Shown here: in pieces, positions 22,004 through 33,482 of the stretch | Layout of the letters: each line of letters starts with the position of its first letter | Numbering within the stretch: the stretch's first letter is position 1 | NCBI GenBank assembly: GCA_037042915.1 | Contig: CM073197.1 | Span: forward strand, 3,596,001-3,660,000 | Length of the DNA stretch: 64,000 nt | From: Auricularia sp. M13 | Taxonomy: Eukaryota; Basidiomycota; Agaricomycetes; Auriculariales; Auriculariaceae | Direction of reading: 5' to 3' | Notes under the pieces: model-generated | Told to the model about the DNA's origin: nothing | Seen by the model: only the letters and a program-made list of their open reading frames with translations | Database searches by the model: none | Program-made: the position numbers and the translations under genes

Positions 22004-22951
22004 GAATGTGGCTGATTACTTATGCGGCGAGGCGGCTGGCAGGAATCTCGAATGGATCCAGGGCAGTGAACGAGACGGAGCATAAGTATGATCTAGATTC
22101 CCAGAGAGATTAACGGCCAGACCCACTGTCACTTGTGGGATACTGCCTCGCGTGTCGTGGATAGGTAGTCAGCCCGGTCCGATGTGCTGCAACCCTGCCA
22201 AGCGCATCCGCCCGTGTCGGTGGGATACTCGCACGGTCCGACGTCGTGCAACCCTGCCAAGGGAGTGCGAATGCGAATGGGGAAGGGGAAGGAGAAGGGC
22301 GAGAGAGAGCCAAGCAAATTCGTGAGGGGAGATGAGTGCAAGTGAAGTGGTGAATTGTGATGAGTTGCATTGGCCGCGGAGGCAAGGAAACATGTCCGAA
22401 GCAGAAAAAGCGACTCAGAGGACGGGGCGCAGCGGCGGTAAGGAGCATACATAGTAGTATTCACGGCGCGCAGAATCAGCAATGGGCTGCCCGGAGTCCG
22501 CGTGCCAGCCTGCTCCGCGCGCTATATTGATGCCTGAAAACCCAGGGAAGAGCGGATGTCCGGCATGCGAATGCTAGAGTGTAGTCATGTTGTGCGGGTA
22601 CCCCTCAGTGCAGACAGGATGAGATGCATCGTCAGAGTTTACACGAGCAGGCGGGACGAGACGCGGCACACTCGTCCGAAGTTGTATGACAGAGTTGTCC
22701 GTATTGTCCGTGCGAATCCTAGAAAACGCATTGCAGACAGGATGAGACGCATCGGAGGACGTTACAAGCCAAAATACCAGATTTCACGAACCGCTCGGGC
22801 GTGCGACGCATTGCCGTCAACAGGTTATTGAGCCCAGAGCCATGGGGCAGCAGGCAGGCATGATAGCTTGCAGGGCTGAGGAGCGGGGCAATAACCAAGA
22901 CGCCAAAACGGGGCAGCCCGATGTCGAGAGTGCAAAAGGAGATGAAGGGTG
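22004..22951. other. Intergenic region with a short direct repeat
   Basis: No supported gene. A 28 bp block beginning CGGTCCGA occurs at 22175-22202 and 22234-22261 with four or so differences, each preceded by a GTGGGATACT copy, so an 80 bp unit seems partly duplicated. The open frames here look non-coding. Confidence 0.45.
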
Positions 22952-23758
22952 TACAGTGGGGAAACTTGAGAATGCCGGCCGATAAAATCGCATATACCAC
23001 GGAATCTACTGAATGGAGGACTATGGTGTATATATGAGACTTGTAGCTCTCGAGGAGCTCTATCAGGTGGTATATGATTACTTGCCAAAGGGTGCAATCC
23101 GGGGGTGAGAGAGAGGATCCGATGAAGAGGTCGAAAATCACATCGCCAGAAACGCGTCCTCCAGATCATTTGAGGTTGGCCTCTTATTCTATACGTAATT
23201 CTGAGGTGGGTTTACCATTTGAGTCAAGGTGGTTGGATATCCCATTCTGGAGCAATTCCTCAATTAACCTGGATTCCATGATTTCTATATCCGGGAATTG
23301 AATGACCTTGATGGCCAACCAAGGGTCAGAAACTCCTTCTCACAGCCTAAAACTACGTATAATGTACTCTAGAGCATGTCTTGGTTCAGGGAAATGCAGT
23401 TAGGTAGGCCATTGGCTGTTTGAGAGGTTGAGCAAGCAGAAATTGTAGGTGCACTAGCTCCAGAATTGGATATCCAACCACCTTGACTCAAATGGTAAAC
23501 CCACCTCAGAATTACGTATAGAATAAGAGGCCAACCTCAAATGATCTGGAGGACGCGTTTCTGGCGATGTGATTTTCGACCTCTTCATCGGATCCTCTCT
23601 CTCACCCCCGGATTGCACCCTTTGGCAAGTAATCATATACCACCTGATAGAGCTCCTCGAGAGCTACAAGTCTCATATATACACCATAGTCCTCCATGCA
23701 GTAGATTCCGTGGTATATGCGATTTTATCGACCGGCATTCTCAAGTTTCCCCACTGTA
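22952..23758. repeat. Long inverted repeat, 302 bp arms
   Basis: Arms 22952-23253 and 23457-23758 are inverse copies of equal length with only a few differences, separated by about 203 bp. The outer tips read TACAGTGGGG and CCCCACTGTA. No transposase and no clear flanking duplication. It could be a foldback non-autonomous transposon or a hairpin-RNA source. The paired ORFs within it mirror each other and are not called. Confidence 0.85.
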
Positions 23759-24792
23759 TGAGAGCACCGGGCTTGAGCAGAGGGCAGAGTCTGAGCACTA
23801 TGATGGCGCGATATGGAGGAGCAGATGCGACACAGAAATGCAAATCTCCAAATATCAAAGATGGACTGAGCGGACATGGGTTTTGTTTTCAGCAACAAGA
23901 CAGGCGTGCGACGCTTTAACGCTCCAACAGGTTATGATATGAGCCCCGGTCCAGGGGCAGCCAGCCAGCCAGCCGTGGCTGGTATGCCCTAGGACCGGGT
24001 TCAGAACCAAAGCAATAAAACGGAGCAAGCTGCTGTGCGAGAACGAGGAAAGTGGGTTGGACCAGATTGAGACATGTTGAAATAGATGACGGTCAGAGGC
24101 TACGAGGTCCGCGCGATATGCTGCGAGGTGTGGTCGGCGACTGGGAGGCGTCGGATACTCGAGAAACCTGGAAGCTAGGCAGGGCCTTCTTCAGCTGTGA
24201 TACAAAAAAGCCCGACAGTGATGGACGCGCGCGGGCCTTTCTACCAGGTGTGCACGCGAGGGTCAGAAAACCGAGGCATCCATGGTGCAGCCGCTGCCGC
24301 CGCTGAGGTAGGACAAGAGCCTGAGCCCGCATGGCGCCTGCAAGCCCTCACTCTCTTCAAGGGGGTTGCACCTCAGCTGCCCCAGCTCAATGGCACTGAA
24401 AGGTCGATGGAGGAGGAAAGAGGAAGAAGAGTGATGATAAGGATTCGGCCGACGTGCGACGCGTTGGCTCGGCGTCCGCGCCGAACTGCCACGCTCAGTT
24501 CTGCAAGTTCTTGGCTCGCGCTGCTGAGAAAGTCTATCTATCGAGAGAAATCCCTGTTCCGAACCCGGCGCAGAGGCCGAGATGAGTATGGACTGGAAGC
24601 AGCGGCAGAGCATCACGTAAGGGCGACTCAAATGTTCAGGCTGTCACACATGGATATTGCTCATTGTCGATACAATCTCCACTCAGAAGATACGGTCATT
24701 CATGGCACGACAATGTGTTGCACCAGGCTGTCGCACAACTTGATGGCCGTCACGCAAACGACCAGCCGCTCAACTCCATCCGCATCCTCACC
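23759..24792. other. Region without a supported gene
   Basis: Contains a compact hairpin at about 23944-23999 (CCGGTCC/GGACCGG arms around a CAGC-repeat loop) and open frames, including one of 230 codons at 24197, with no recognisable protein character. Confidence 0.4.
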
Positions 24793-25177
24793 ATACTGTA
24801 TTGGCATGACCGGGAGTTCATTGTCCTTGAGCGTGACACCTTTAGGCCGTCAGTTCACCAGTTCAAATGGAAGGTTTGGGCGTGACTGAACTCAACGGCC
24901 AACTCATAAGCAACTATTTACTCAGTATTCTATGTATCAAAATGCCTTATTGCTCAGTTTCAGACCTCTACATGCTCACCTTGAACCAATCTCACTTGTG
25001 GCTGCTGTTTCAAGCTGCTGAGAATGCATCCGGGAGATGATTTGCTTCCGGTGGCAACAGACGATGGTCTGGAGGCCAGTTCACTGCTGCTCGGTGGCCG
25101 TGACATCACGCCATTTCAGTTCAGTTCGAAAGTCTCTGTGACGCGTGACTGAACTCCCGGTCATGCCAGTACAGTAT
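24793..25177. mobile_element. Small TIR element (385 bp), possible MITE
   Basis: A 28 bp terminal sequence starting ATACTGTA and containing GGCATGACCGGGAGTTCA is repeated in inverse orientation at 25150-25177 with one mismatch. The interior is non-coding. I see no convincing target duplication, so the family is open. Its right end overlaps the last codons of the TAP-like pseudogene at 25161. Confidence 0.5.
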
Positions 25178-27560
25178 CCTCCGACGAGCGCGCAAGCAAC
25201 TCCACCAGCCGGTGGTCCTCAATGCTCATGGCAGAAAGGGTGAGAGCACGGTCCTCGTCTGTGTCGAAAATCCCATGGTCTCCCTTGCAGTGCGTCTTGT
25301 TTTCGGGCAGCTCCCCGTGGTGATAGTACGCGCGGACCGCTTTCACCGTGCAGAGCGACATTACCATCGCTTGAGTGCTGTGGCCGCAGGTGTTCTGGAT
25401 GAGGAGGCGCGTGGAGTTGGGCATGAGCTTGTTGACGAGGCGCGCGCTCGCGAGAGGGGTGACGCTGTTGCCAACAGACCACCGTCAGATTAGGCGCGCG
25501 GCTGGCTGCAAGGGGAGAGGGCCCACTTACGGATCGGACACGGAGCTGGGGATCAGCATCGGGTTCGCGAGCGTGTGGTTGAAGGGCCCGGTGAACCGCT
25601 CCGGCTCGCGCCCTTTCGTCGGCCAGAACTCGCACGCGCCGTCCGGCTCCACGGACGGCACACTGTGGTCGAGTTGCACATCATCAGCATTTACCAGGCA
25701 GATTCTCTCGCAAAGACGAACCTGAGATCGAATCTCGGAGTGACCTTAAGCACCTCCAGGGAGCTGCGCGCAAGGTCTTCAGCGCTTGCTCTGCTCTTGC
25801 TCACATACGAGTCGGCGCACGACACCGCCGACCGCGCAAGATCGCCGTTCGCATTGGGGCGAGGTGGAAGCTCGGGCGGGGTCGTCCTGTGCGCGTAGAG
25901 CGGCGTCAGGTCGCCCTTCATCACGAGAGCAAAATATTCGGCAATCTTGGGCCACTGCCGCGGCGCATTCGTCGCAAAGTAAAGCGACACTAGACGTTGC
26001 ATTAGCGCGGGTCCACGGAGAGAGGTCAAGTATCAGATGACAGACCTCGCGCCTGCCCGGAAGTGAGGATACCGGGACGAGAATGGTTGGTGATCAGGAC
26101 GGGGTTGTAGTACAGGTCGTCGAAATAATCGTCGATTCTCTTCGCGATGCTGCGGCCATCAAATCCTTCTCAGCGAGCGCGCATCTTCCTGGTCCAGCCT
26201 GCAAGGTACGAGCGCAGTGTCAGCCTCGACCTGCGAAAGGAAGGTAATTCTGCCACCTTCACACAGTCGTCCAAAAGCCACTGATATGTGCCCTCGGTTT
26301 CAACCATCCACTCTTTGAGCCAGTCATTCGTCGCGCCATCTGTCAGAGGCGTCAGCAATGTGTTCCTTCCTCACTTGCCAGTACTCACTCACCCATAGGA
26401 CCGGATCGACGATTCCATCGATGAGGACCCTCCTGACGCGGTCAGGCAGCCTAGCATCCATTTGTTGAGGCATAAATCTGGGTTACAAAGGAATCCAACT
26501 TACATATTGACGAGGTATGACCCGAGGATCGAGCCGTACAATCCTTGCAAAGGGGGAAGGATTGAATGAGCATGCTACGATTATTACAAGTCTCGCACCT
26601 CCAAAATAATGACTGAATGGTGGAGATGTCAGATATACAACAGCAAGGCCTCGATGACGCTCACATTGGCGCATTCGGGCCGTCGAACATCTGGGCCATG
26701 TAATCAATGTCGCGCACGACAGTCGCGGTCCCATGTATTGGAGCTCATCAGCATGGACTTCCCTGCAGAGGCGGTACTGTGCAGCAAACAGGGAACGCCA
26801 CTCGGCCCATTGGCGCACGATATCAGCGTATCCTGCTGCCGACGTGGGAACCGGAGGAAGATTGAAGCCTTTTTCGAGGACGGTCCCCATCTTGAACGCC
26901 TGGAAGTCGAACTTGGACGGGAAACACTGCACTACCGGTCTGTCGTTTGCTCAGTGTCAGTCATTGAGCCTACAATGAAGTCAAAGCGCCTACCTGCTCG
27001 CTCCAATGCCGCGGGGGTCGAAGCCGACAATGTCGTATTCCCCTTGCACGATCTCAGAAAGCTAGGGTTGTGGCTGAGACGAGAAGCGCAATTGGTCTTA
27101 ATTACAGCACATACTGTTTTCGCGAACCTCAGTGCAAAGTATATGCCAGAGCCTCCCGGCCCGCCTGGTGGAAGTCATGGGTATAATGCAAACCAACAAA
27201 GCCGCGGTCATACCTGGGTTAATAAATCTGGAGCCTTTCTTTTCCTTCGCGTGGCCACGAAGGATGGCGGTGGCGATCATGGATGTTCCCGCAGACCAGT
27301 CGAAGTAGTCCGTTGGGACGCTGCAACGAGAGGTCATTCATTCAGTATATGCCAGGATGGCGCTGTGTCCCCGGTGCGTACAGAACATTCGTGCATTCAA
27401 GGTCTGTTTCTCCTGGACAAGGGTAAAGTTGCAGGCTTTGGTTGTTGGACACAACATCGAAATCCCAAGTGGGGCGGCCAACCGATCGAGTTGCGGACCG
27501 TTTGAAAAACGGCACATAGAATCGTAGGTGCAAGCTTAACAGCCATGCAAGCAGAAGCAT
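25161..27560 (-). pseudogene. TAP/S33-type alpha/beta hydrolase, inactivated
   Basis: Start placed at the ATG at 27560, giving a hydrophobic leader (MLLLAWLLSLHL) like a signal peptide or anchor. Exons I can delimit: 27560-27382, 27320-27214, 27164-27115, 27052-26994, 26939-26665, then further short exons to the TGA at 25161-25163. Family marks: VPTDYFD, NPGGPGGSG (oxyanion region), DIVGFDPRGIG, LVNM...DRVRRVLIDGIVDPVLW, CEFWP, FNHTLANPML, the catalytic-Asp segment SDPVTP and the catalytic-His segment GHST. The nucleophile elbow, normally G-X-S-Y-G, reads G-L-Y-G with TTG at 26539-26541 where TCG would give serine. One-base frameshifts are also needed near 26730 and near 26168. Family members are secreted or membrane-linked serine peptidases/esterases; this copy should be dead. 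Confidence 0.75.
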
Positions 27561-27830
27561 GCTGCCGTAGATCGGCCAACTGGTCTTGGACCTGGTACGC
27601 TTGGCAGTGTCGCTTTGGCCTTCCACAGGAGGGTGACCGTCGCGCGCACACCCTTTGGCCGGTTGTATGGCAAGTGCGTTGATGAATAGTGTGGCCTTGT
27701 CAACAGTGAACTCACATGGGGCATGACAGCAATATGCGTTCAAGAAGACTCCGCGCAAGTCACGGAGTCCTGACACGAACTTCGAGCTCCGAGATTTGCA
27801 CAGTGCAAACAACTGTGCCGCAGCGCGCAC

Positions 27831-28993
27831 GCAAATACATCCGCGGCTCGTTTCTTTCTCGACCAGCTCAACGCCCGCACTGCTAATACACAAAATCACA
27901 CCATTTGGCCCTCCCTCTACAGTGGTATATATGCATGAGATGCACGCAGACCTCAATCTGCGGACGATTCTGAGCTGCTCAACTTAGAGCCCGTTCGGCA
28001 ACTGCCTCCGCTCGGCTCGGCCCCATACAAACTCAGAGCGGACCCAAGCCGAGGACTGCCCGACGCAAAGCGGAGCAGACGGGCGTTCGGTAACCGCGCT
28101 CCGCCTCCGTCTGATCTGCTTCAACACTCTCGGCGACATATTTACCTCCGGGATGATCCCGACCCAAATGCGACTCCTAGTTGACCCAGGTTCCCAAATC
28201 AAGACATTGAACTTAATAATATGTTAATAGCCTAATTTGAGCACTGTTATATGCCTAGGAAAATTATTCCATAGTCAGGCACCACTGTAGAACACACACA
28301 CTACTATGTAGATAGTGTCCCATATGTTTTCCTGTATACTATAACTCAAGACAATTATTGGTAATTTGATAGGGTTGAAATTTCCCCTTAACCTCACTAT
28401 ATAGCTGTGTTAACCAGATAATATGTATTTACAAGTTGAGGTTAAATACTCTTGACCGAGGCCGAGGCCGAGCAGCGGACTGTTCGGTAACCACGCGCTC
28501 CGCTCCTCCGCCTGGCTTTGAGATTTGCATCCGGGGCCGGTGCGGAGCTGAGCTGAGCGGAGCCGGTTGCCGAACGGGCTCTTAGCCCCTCAAAGCACGC
28601 GCACCAATGCCGGCGTCTTCTGCCCAAGATGATACTGGACTCTGCTTCTTTCCCCGCAACACGGCAGTTTGACTCCCTTTTGGTCTATGACCCTGACAAT
28701 CTGGCTGTTCAGTTACTCAGATTTCTGGACGTATAGGCGAGCATTTGGCGGCTGAGGTGACTGACTGGCTTCAACATAACCCAACTGCTCGACGCTCGCA
28801 ACAAGGAGGACGAAACATGCGCTGCAGAGCCCGCATCAACCATCAGCGCAACCAATCGCAGCGGGTACCTGCTCCGTTGTTGACAGTTCAGCGCTCAAGA
28901 GCTTAACGTCCCATCGTCTCATTCTTCTGCCCTCAGACCGCGCCCAGGCCATCCATGCCGGATTATCTGGCACCCCCACCTTCGTTACAAGGG
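27831..28993 (+). repeat. Promoter-region duplication, copy 1 (with MITE)
   Basis: Apart from the 595 bp MITE inside it, this segment is similar along its whole length to 32467-33043. It covers the upstream region and the first codons (MPDYLAPPPSL) of the GTPase-kinase gene. The divergence between copies, with scattered substitutions and small indels, implies an older event than the gypsy insertions. Confidence 0.85.
27987..28581. mobile_element. PIF/Harbinger-like MITE (595 bp)
   Basis: Termini GAGCCCGTTCGGCAAC and the inverse GTTGCCGAACGGGCTC are flanked by TTA on both sides (27984-27986, 28582-28584). The second copy of the host segment (near 32628) reads CTCAACTTAGCCCC, an empty site with one TTA, which proves the insertion and its 3 bp duplication. 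TWA duplications and this kind of tip are characteristic of PIF/Harbinger. No ORF; AT-rich centre. Confidence 0.8.
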
Positions 28994-31108
28994 CCGCGCA
29001 GCGTCTATGACTCGCTCGTTAAATGGGTGTACAGCCCCTTCTCCCGCGGCGCTGGCTCAGATAGCCCAACCTCGCCGAGCGCTGGCGCTGGCGCTGGCAG
29101 CGCGAAACCCGCAAAACATCAGTCGCTACCAATGCCGCTCTATATGACTCCTTCCGATCCCGCAGCGCCCGTGCCCCCGCGGCGCGCGGTATCGGGGTCG
29201 TACGCGCGCTCGGGCGAGGATTCATGGCAGCCTGCCATTCCTGCCCGCCGTCCGACGATTTGGCAACCCATCGGAGGCATACGGCATGTGCGTATTTCTT
29301 AACGCGGTATTGGCAGTGTCTTATCTGTCGTATTTCATTGTGGCAGATGCGGAAGCGGTCGGACCAGTATGACTATGTCATTGCGGTCGTCGGCGCCGCC
29401 AGCTGCGGCAAGACGACACTCATCAAGAACGGGCTGGGCTCGTGCGAGCTCATGGAGTGCCCAATGCTCCTCACGCTCGGTCCCGCTGGTCTCAAAGGGC
29501 GAATGGACTTCGTCTGGTCTACCGCCCCCGGCGCGCAAGTGGCTGAGGACGCGCTTCAGGTAATGCAAATCGACGTGTCCCTGCGCTCTGCACGGGTGCT
29601 GGTCGTCGAAACTTCGCTGCTCAATAAGGATACGCTGAGCATGTGGCCCGTCGGCCTGCCGCGCATGGATGGCGTCGTCGTGTGCTACGACACGACCAAC
29701 GCGGGCTCGTTTGACGAGGTGCCGTCGCTCATGCGCGACTGCCACGACTTGTGCTTGAGCACGGTCCTGGTCGTGTGTAAGAGCGATCTACCGCAGCCTG
29801 AGGCTGTGGACCCGCACTCTGTCACCGAGCAGGCAAGTGCGTATCAGATTGGCCTCTTCGAGGTTGGTGTGAGCGGCGACGGGAGGCGGAAGATGCGCGA
29901 CACGTTCGGCTGGCTCATGCGGGACATTGCCCGCAGTCGGGCGCTGCCTTTCGCGGATTGTAAGCATCGCGTATCTGTCAGTGCTGCCGTGTTGCTGATT
30001 CTCGTTGCAGACCGCGATCTTACCAGTGAACTACAAATGGCCTTTTGGCCATCCAAGTTCGGTGGCCTGTCCGACGTCTACAGCGCAGAGTGGCGAAGCC
30101 CCAATGGTCGCGTCAAAGTATGTGCGTTTCGAGCACACTGAATGATGGTATGAATTGCGCGCAGGTCGCCATCAAAGTTATGCGCCAACATTCGCGCAAC
30201 CAAATGAAGATGTTGCAGGCGCGGTGCTGGCGTCAACGTCGCCGATGAATAGCATCCTCACCTTCGCATAGCGTCTTCGACGGGAAATCTACGTCTGGCA
30301 GCAGCTGCAGCATCCCAACGTTCTGCCCTTATACGGTGTTCATCTCGGAATGGGTGCCTTCCCCTCCCTCGTTTCGCCCTGGTGCGAAAATGGTGACATC
30401 TGCAGCTACCTGCTCTCACGGCGAGACGTTGAGAACCCTGTTGACCTACTTGACCTAAAGCTACGCTTAGTGTGTGCATCCTTTTTCCCACTTAGTGTGT
30501 TGGGCTGATCGACGATTCAGCTGGAGCAAGTGCTTCATGGTCTTCAATATTGTGAGCCCAGCTTTATGCTTATGCTCACATCTGATGTTGACGCAGTGCA
30601 CTCGCACAAGCCTGTTGTCGTGCACGGCGACATCAAAGGCGCAAACATTCTAGTGTCGGACGACCATGTCGTGCAGCTCTGCGACTTCGGCTTTGCAACG
30701 ATGCAAGCGCATTACGACTTCTCGAACGCACACTCGTCGTCAGTGAAAGGCAGCTGGCGCTGGATGGCACCGGAGCTCGTGACGGACAACAATGCATCGT
30801 ACACCACGCACAGCAACATCTGGGCGTATAGTTGCGTCGTCATCGAGGTGCGTCCTGTCTCCCTCCACCAAACTCGCCCGATGGCTCACCAGCTGCAGGT
30901 GCTGGGCGAACGCCTGCCGTACTATGAGAAGCGCAATGACCAATCGGTCATCATGGCCATCTTCAAGGGAGAGCACCCGTTGCGGCCGAGCAAGGTGCCC
31001 GACAGCACGTGGGAGGTGCTTCTCGACTGCTGGGCGGTGGATCTGCAGCTGCGTCCTTCGGTGGATGTCGTGCTGGAGCGCATGCAGGATGTGCGCCGCC
31101 AACTCTAA
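28955..31108 (+). CDS. Ras-like GTPase domain fused to a TKL-type protein kinase (598 aa)
   Basis: Exons 28955-29287, 29347-29959, 30011-30117, 30165-30218, 30272-30469, 30521-30551, 30597-30847 and 30899-31108 join into 598 codons plus stop. Introns are short GT-AG except the one after 30218, which appears to start GC. Residues 1-110 are proline/serine-rich and probably disordered. Residues about 120-310 resemble a small GTPase: P-loop GAASCGKT at 127-134, a VCYDTTN segment, and CKSD in the place of NKxD. The kinase domain follows: glycine-loop region FGGLSDVYSAEW, VAIKV with the lysine near 355, HGD at 455-457 with N462 (HGD instead of HRD), DFG 475-477, APE 503-505. All catalytic residues are present. 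Substrate and pathway unknown; cytosolic signalling is likely. The upstream region is duplicated at 32467. Confidence 0.85.
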
Positions 31109-32466
31109 CATCTTTAGGGTACTGTTTTGCTGTAGCTCTCGGCTCGCTTTCGTCACATCATCCACTCTATTTTGCATACTACACATGCATCACATGCACC
31201 ACTCATGCCGTTACTGTCTATTATCTCTGTACGACTCCATGTACATCAATACGCGCTCCTTGCTACAGACACCGGATATGCTCTCGCTAGCTGAGTTCTA
31301 GCGATCCATTCATTTGAGAACTTGTATAACTCGAATAGACTGTTCAATCTGCATAATCCCTGCACTTCGTGGTGGCTGAATCCGTTGATTCTGAACAAAC
31401 GATGTTGTGGTTCAATCGGCGCTCGTCACAAAATCCTCAGTCTTCTCCGCTGGCCTTCCTCATCCCGTGCTGTAGTCTGCTTGCGTACCACCGCCTGCGT
31501 GCACAACTACATGGTTTCCAAGATATGCGACCCGTTCAGAGCTCGCAATGAATGGCGCTGGTGTCGAGATCCTACTGCGAGTCATGAAAGCAACGCCGCC
31601 GGCCTGAGGAAGAATTTCATTACTTTGCCCAGCGCCGTTCTTTATATAGGCATTACTGCATTCCTACCCAATTGAACGCTGTGTAAAGTCAGCATGAGTG
31701 GCGCACGTTGAGCGAGCGACGCAGTAGCGGATTACGTTCTTTGAGTGAGCTGGACATCGGGGTCGCCGTTGAGCAGTCCCACTGAGCACGAGGAAGGTTG
31801 CCCAGTCGAAATGATATTTCATTTTTCACATTCAACTGCTTTCGGTATAAACACCATAATACCATTCTCATAGCCGCTAAATGTGCCTTCTCTTTCGAAC
31901 GAGTTTCAAAAGCTTCGAAGGCTGCTTGGGATTTTGTTGAGTTGGTGAAAATATACTTAGTGAAGCTTGAAACCCGCTGCGGCGGCGGCGTCTGCAGCCG
32001 TCCGCATCTTGCCTTCCCGCCAACTTGTGGCAACTCTTGCCCTCACCGCCCCGGCTGTGCCAGCCTTCGCACCCATCGCTGCGAGACAGGTGACCGCGGC
32101 CCCCAAAGTCGCTGGGCCGGAGGACCCTGGGATCCTCAACTCTTTGTCGCGTCGACAGACTTTGTGCTGGATGTACAACGTTGGGCTTTGGCCCCCCCAG
32201 CAATGGTGTTGCTTAGGCTTGGTTGCTGTGGGAACGAGGCTTGAGTTGCCCTCGTGAGTAATGGTGCGGTCGGGCGTGAAAACTCGAACCCATGGATTAT
32301 GGGTTCGAACGGCTTGGTTACAGTCGTCCTGCTGCCCATAATTTTTCATCGCTATCCTCTTTGCAAGGATATTTTTCAGAAGTCTTTTTTAGATTATTGA
32401 CTGTCTCATGTATGTGCAAAGGAGTTTTATGGTCAATGGTCAGATCTTTTGGCAACGCGGAAGCTG
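31109..32466. other. Intergenic region downstream of the kinase gene
   Basis: Presumed 3' region of the kinase gene, then DNA with no supported ORF. A 10 bp perfect stem with a 5-base loop (around 32284-32308, TCGAACCCAT/ATGGGTTCGA) is present; it recalls a tRNA T-arm but no tRNA body surrounds it. Confidence 0.45.
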
Positions 32467-33043
32467 GCAAATACATCCGCAGCTCGTTTCTTCCTCAACC
32501 AGCTCAACACCCGCATGTTTACACCGGAAACCACACAGTTTTGGCTGCCCCTCAACAGTGGTATATAGGCTTGAGATGCGCGCGGACTCAATCTGCGGAC
32601 GATCCTTGTTCTGAGCTGCTCAACTTAGCCCCTCAAAGCATGCGCACCGCCGCCGGCGTCTTCTGCCCAACATGATACTGGACTCTGTGCTTCTTTCCCT
32701 GCAACACGGCAGTTCGACTCCCTTTTGGTCTAGGAACCTGACAATCTGGCTGCTCAGTTGCTCAGATTTCTGGACGTATAGACGAGCGTTTGGCGGCTGA
32801 GGTGACTGACTGGCTTCAATACAACACAACTGCTCGACGCTCGCAACAAGGAGGACAAAACGTGCGCTGCAGTGCCCACATCAACCATCAGCGCAACCAA
32901 TCGCAGTGGGTTCCTAGTCCGTTGTTAACAGTTCAGCGCTCAAGAGCTTAACGTCCCATCGTCTCTCTCTTCCGCCCTCTCGGGCAGCGCCCAGGCCAGT
33001 CATACATGCCGGATTACCTGGCACCCCCACCTTCGTTATAAGG
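32467..33043 (+). pseudogene. Truncated second copy of the kinase-gene promoter and start
   Basis: Similar to 27831-28993 without the MITE. The coding start survives at about 33006 (MPDYLAPPPSL), then hits TAA where copy 1 continues with CAA GGG. Beyond 33043 similarity to the kinase gene ends, so this is a 5' fragment joined to unrelated DNA. Confidence 0.75.
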
Positions 33044-33390
33044 AGGAGGCGGTGGTCGACGAAGTCTTCGCATACCAGCCGATTGCCGTCTTTGATGCCA
33101 TCCCATCGAACATTTGCATCACCCCATCCAACTTTCCGGAGGGCACGTCAAGCGGGACTTGGATCAACCAGTCAGCTCCGTCTCCCCCCTGGCACCGGCG
33201 AACTCGGAATACGCTCACAGTGTAACCGACGATATGCATCATCTCAACATCAGCGCCGTTGACACCGCCCTCGACGAGTACATGCTCGTCGAACCGGCTC
33301 TGCCCTTCGCTTTCTAGTGACAACTGTTCTATTTGTATTTATTTCGGGATCTGCGATCCCGAGGAGGGCGAATGCAGCGAATGTATTTAT
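33044..33390. other. Region without a supported gene
   Basis: Open frames of 67-95 codons exist on both strands but none is recognisable. A 7 bp perfect stem-loop (CGGGATC/GATCCCG) lies at about 33346-33362. Confidence 0.4.
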
Positions 33391-33482
33391 TGTTGACTAG
33401 TATCTATGATCATAGCTTGTTTTCCCTCACCCTGGCCCTGGAGTCATTCCCTTAAGTCATCTGTGAGTCAAGGTCTAGTCAT
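33391..33482 (+). repeat. Possible older LTR fragment split by gypsy element 2
   Basis: Joining 33391-33482 to 61138-61322 (removing element 2 and one TCAT) gives a 277 bp segment that starts TGTTGACTAG and ends CCTTACA, with TATTTAAG before a likely transcription start, as in a small copia-like LTR. I see no matching partner LTR or flanking duplication, so this is weak. Confidence 0.3.

Noticed and set aside
22556-23301. ORFs of 75-140 codons on both strands around the inverted repeat
   Set aside because: The two sets mirror each other because they are the two arms of the repeat; no protein family recognised.
24197-24889. 230-codon plus-strand ORF
   Set aside because: No recognisable motif, it runs into the TIR of the small element at 24793, and composition is non-coding.
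32283-32308. tRNA gene suggested by GGTTCGAA
   Set aside because: Only a T-arm-like hairpin; no acceptor, D or anticodon arms around it.
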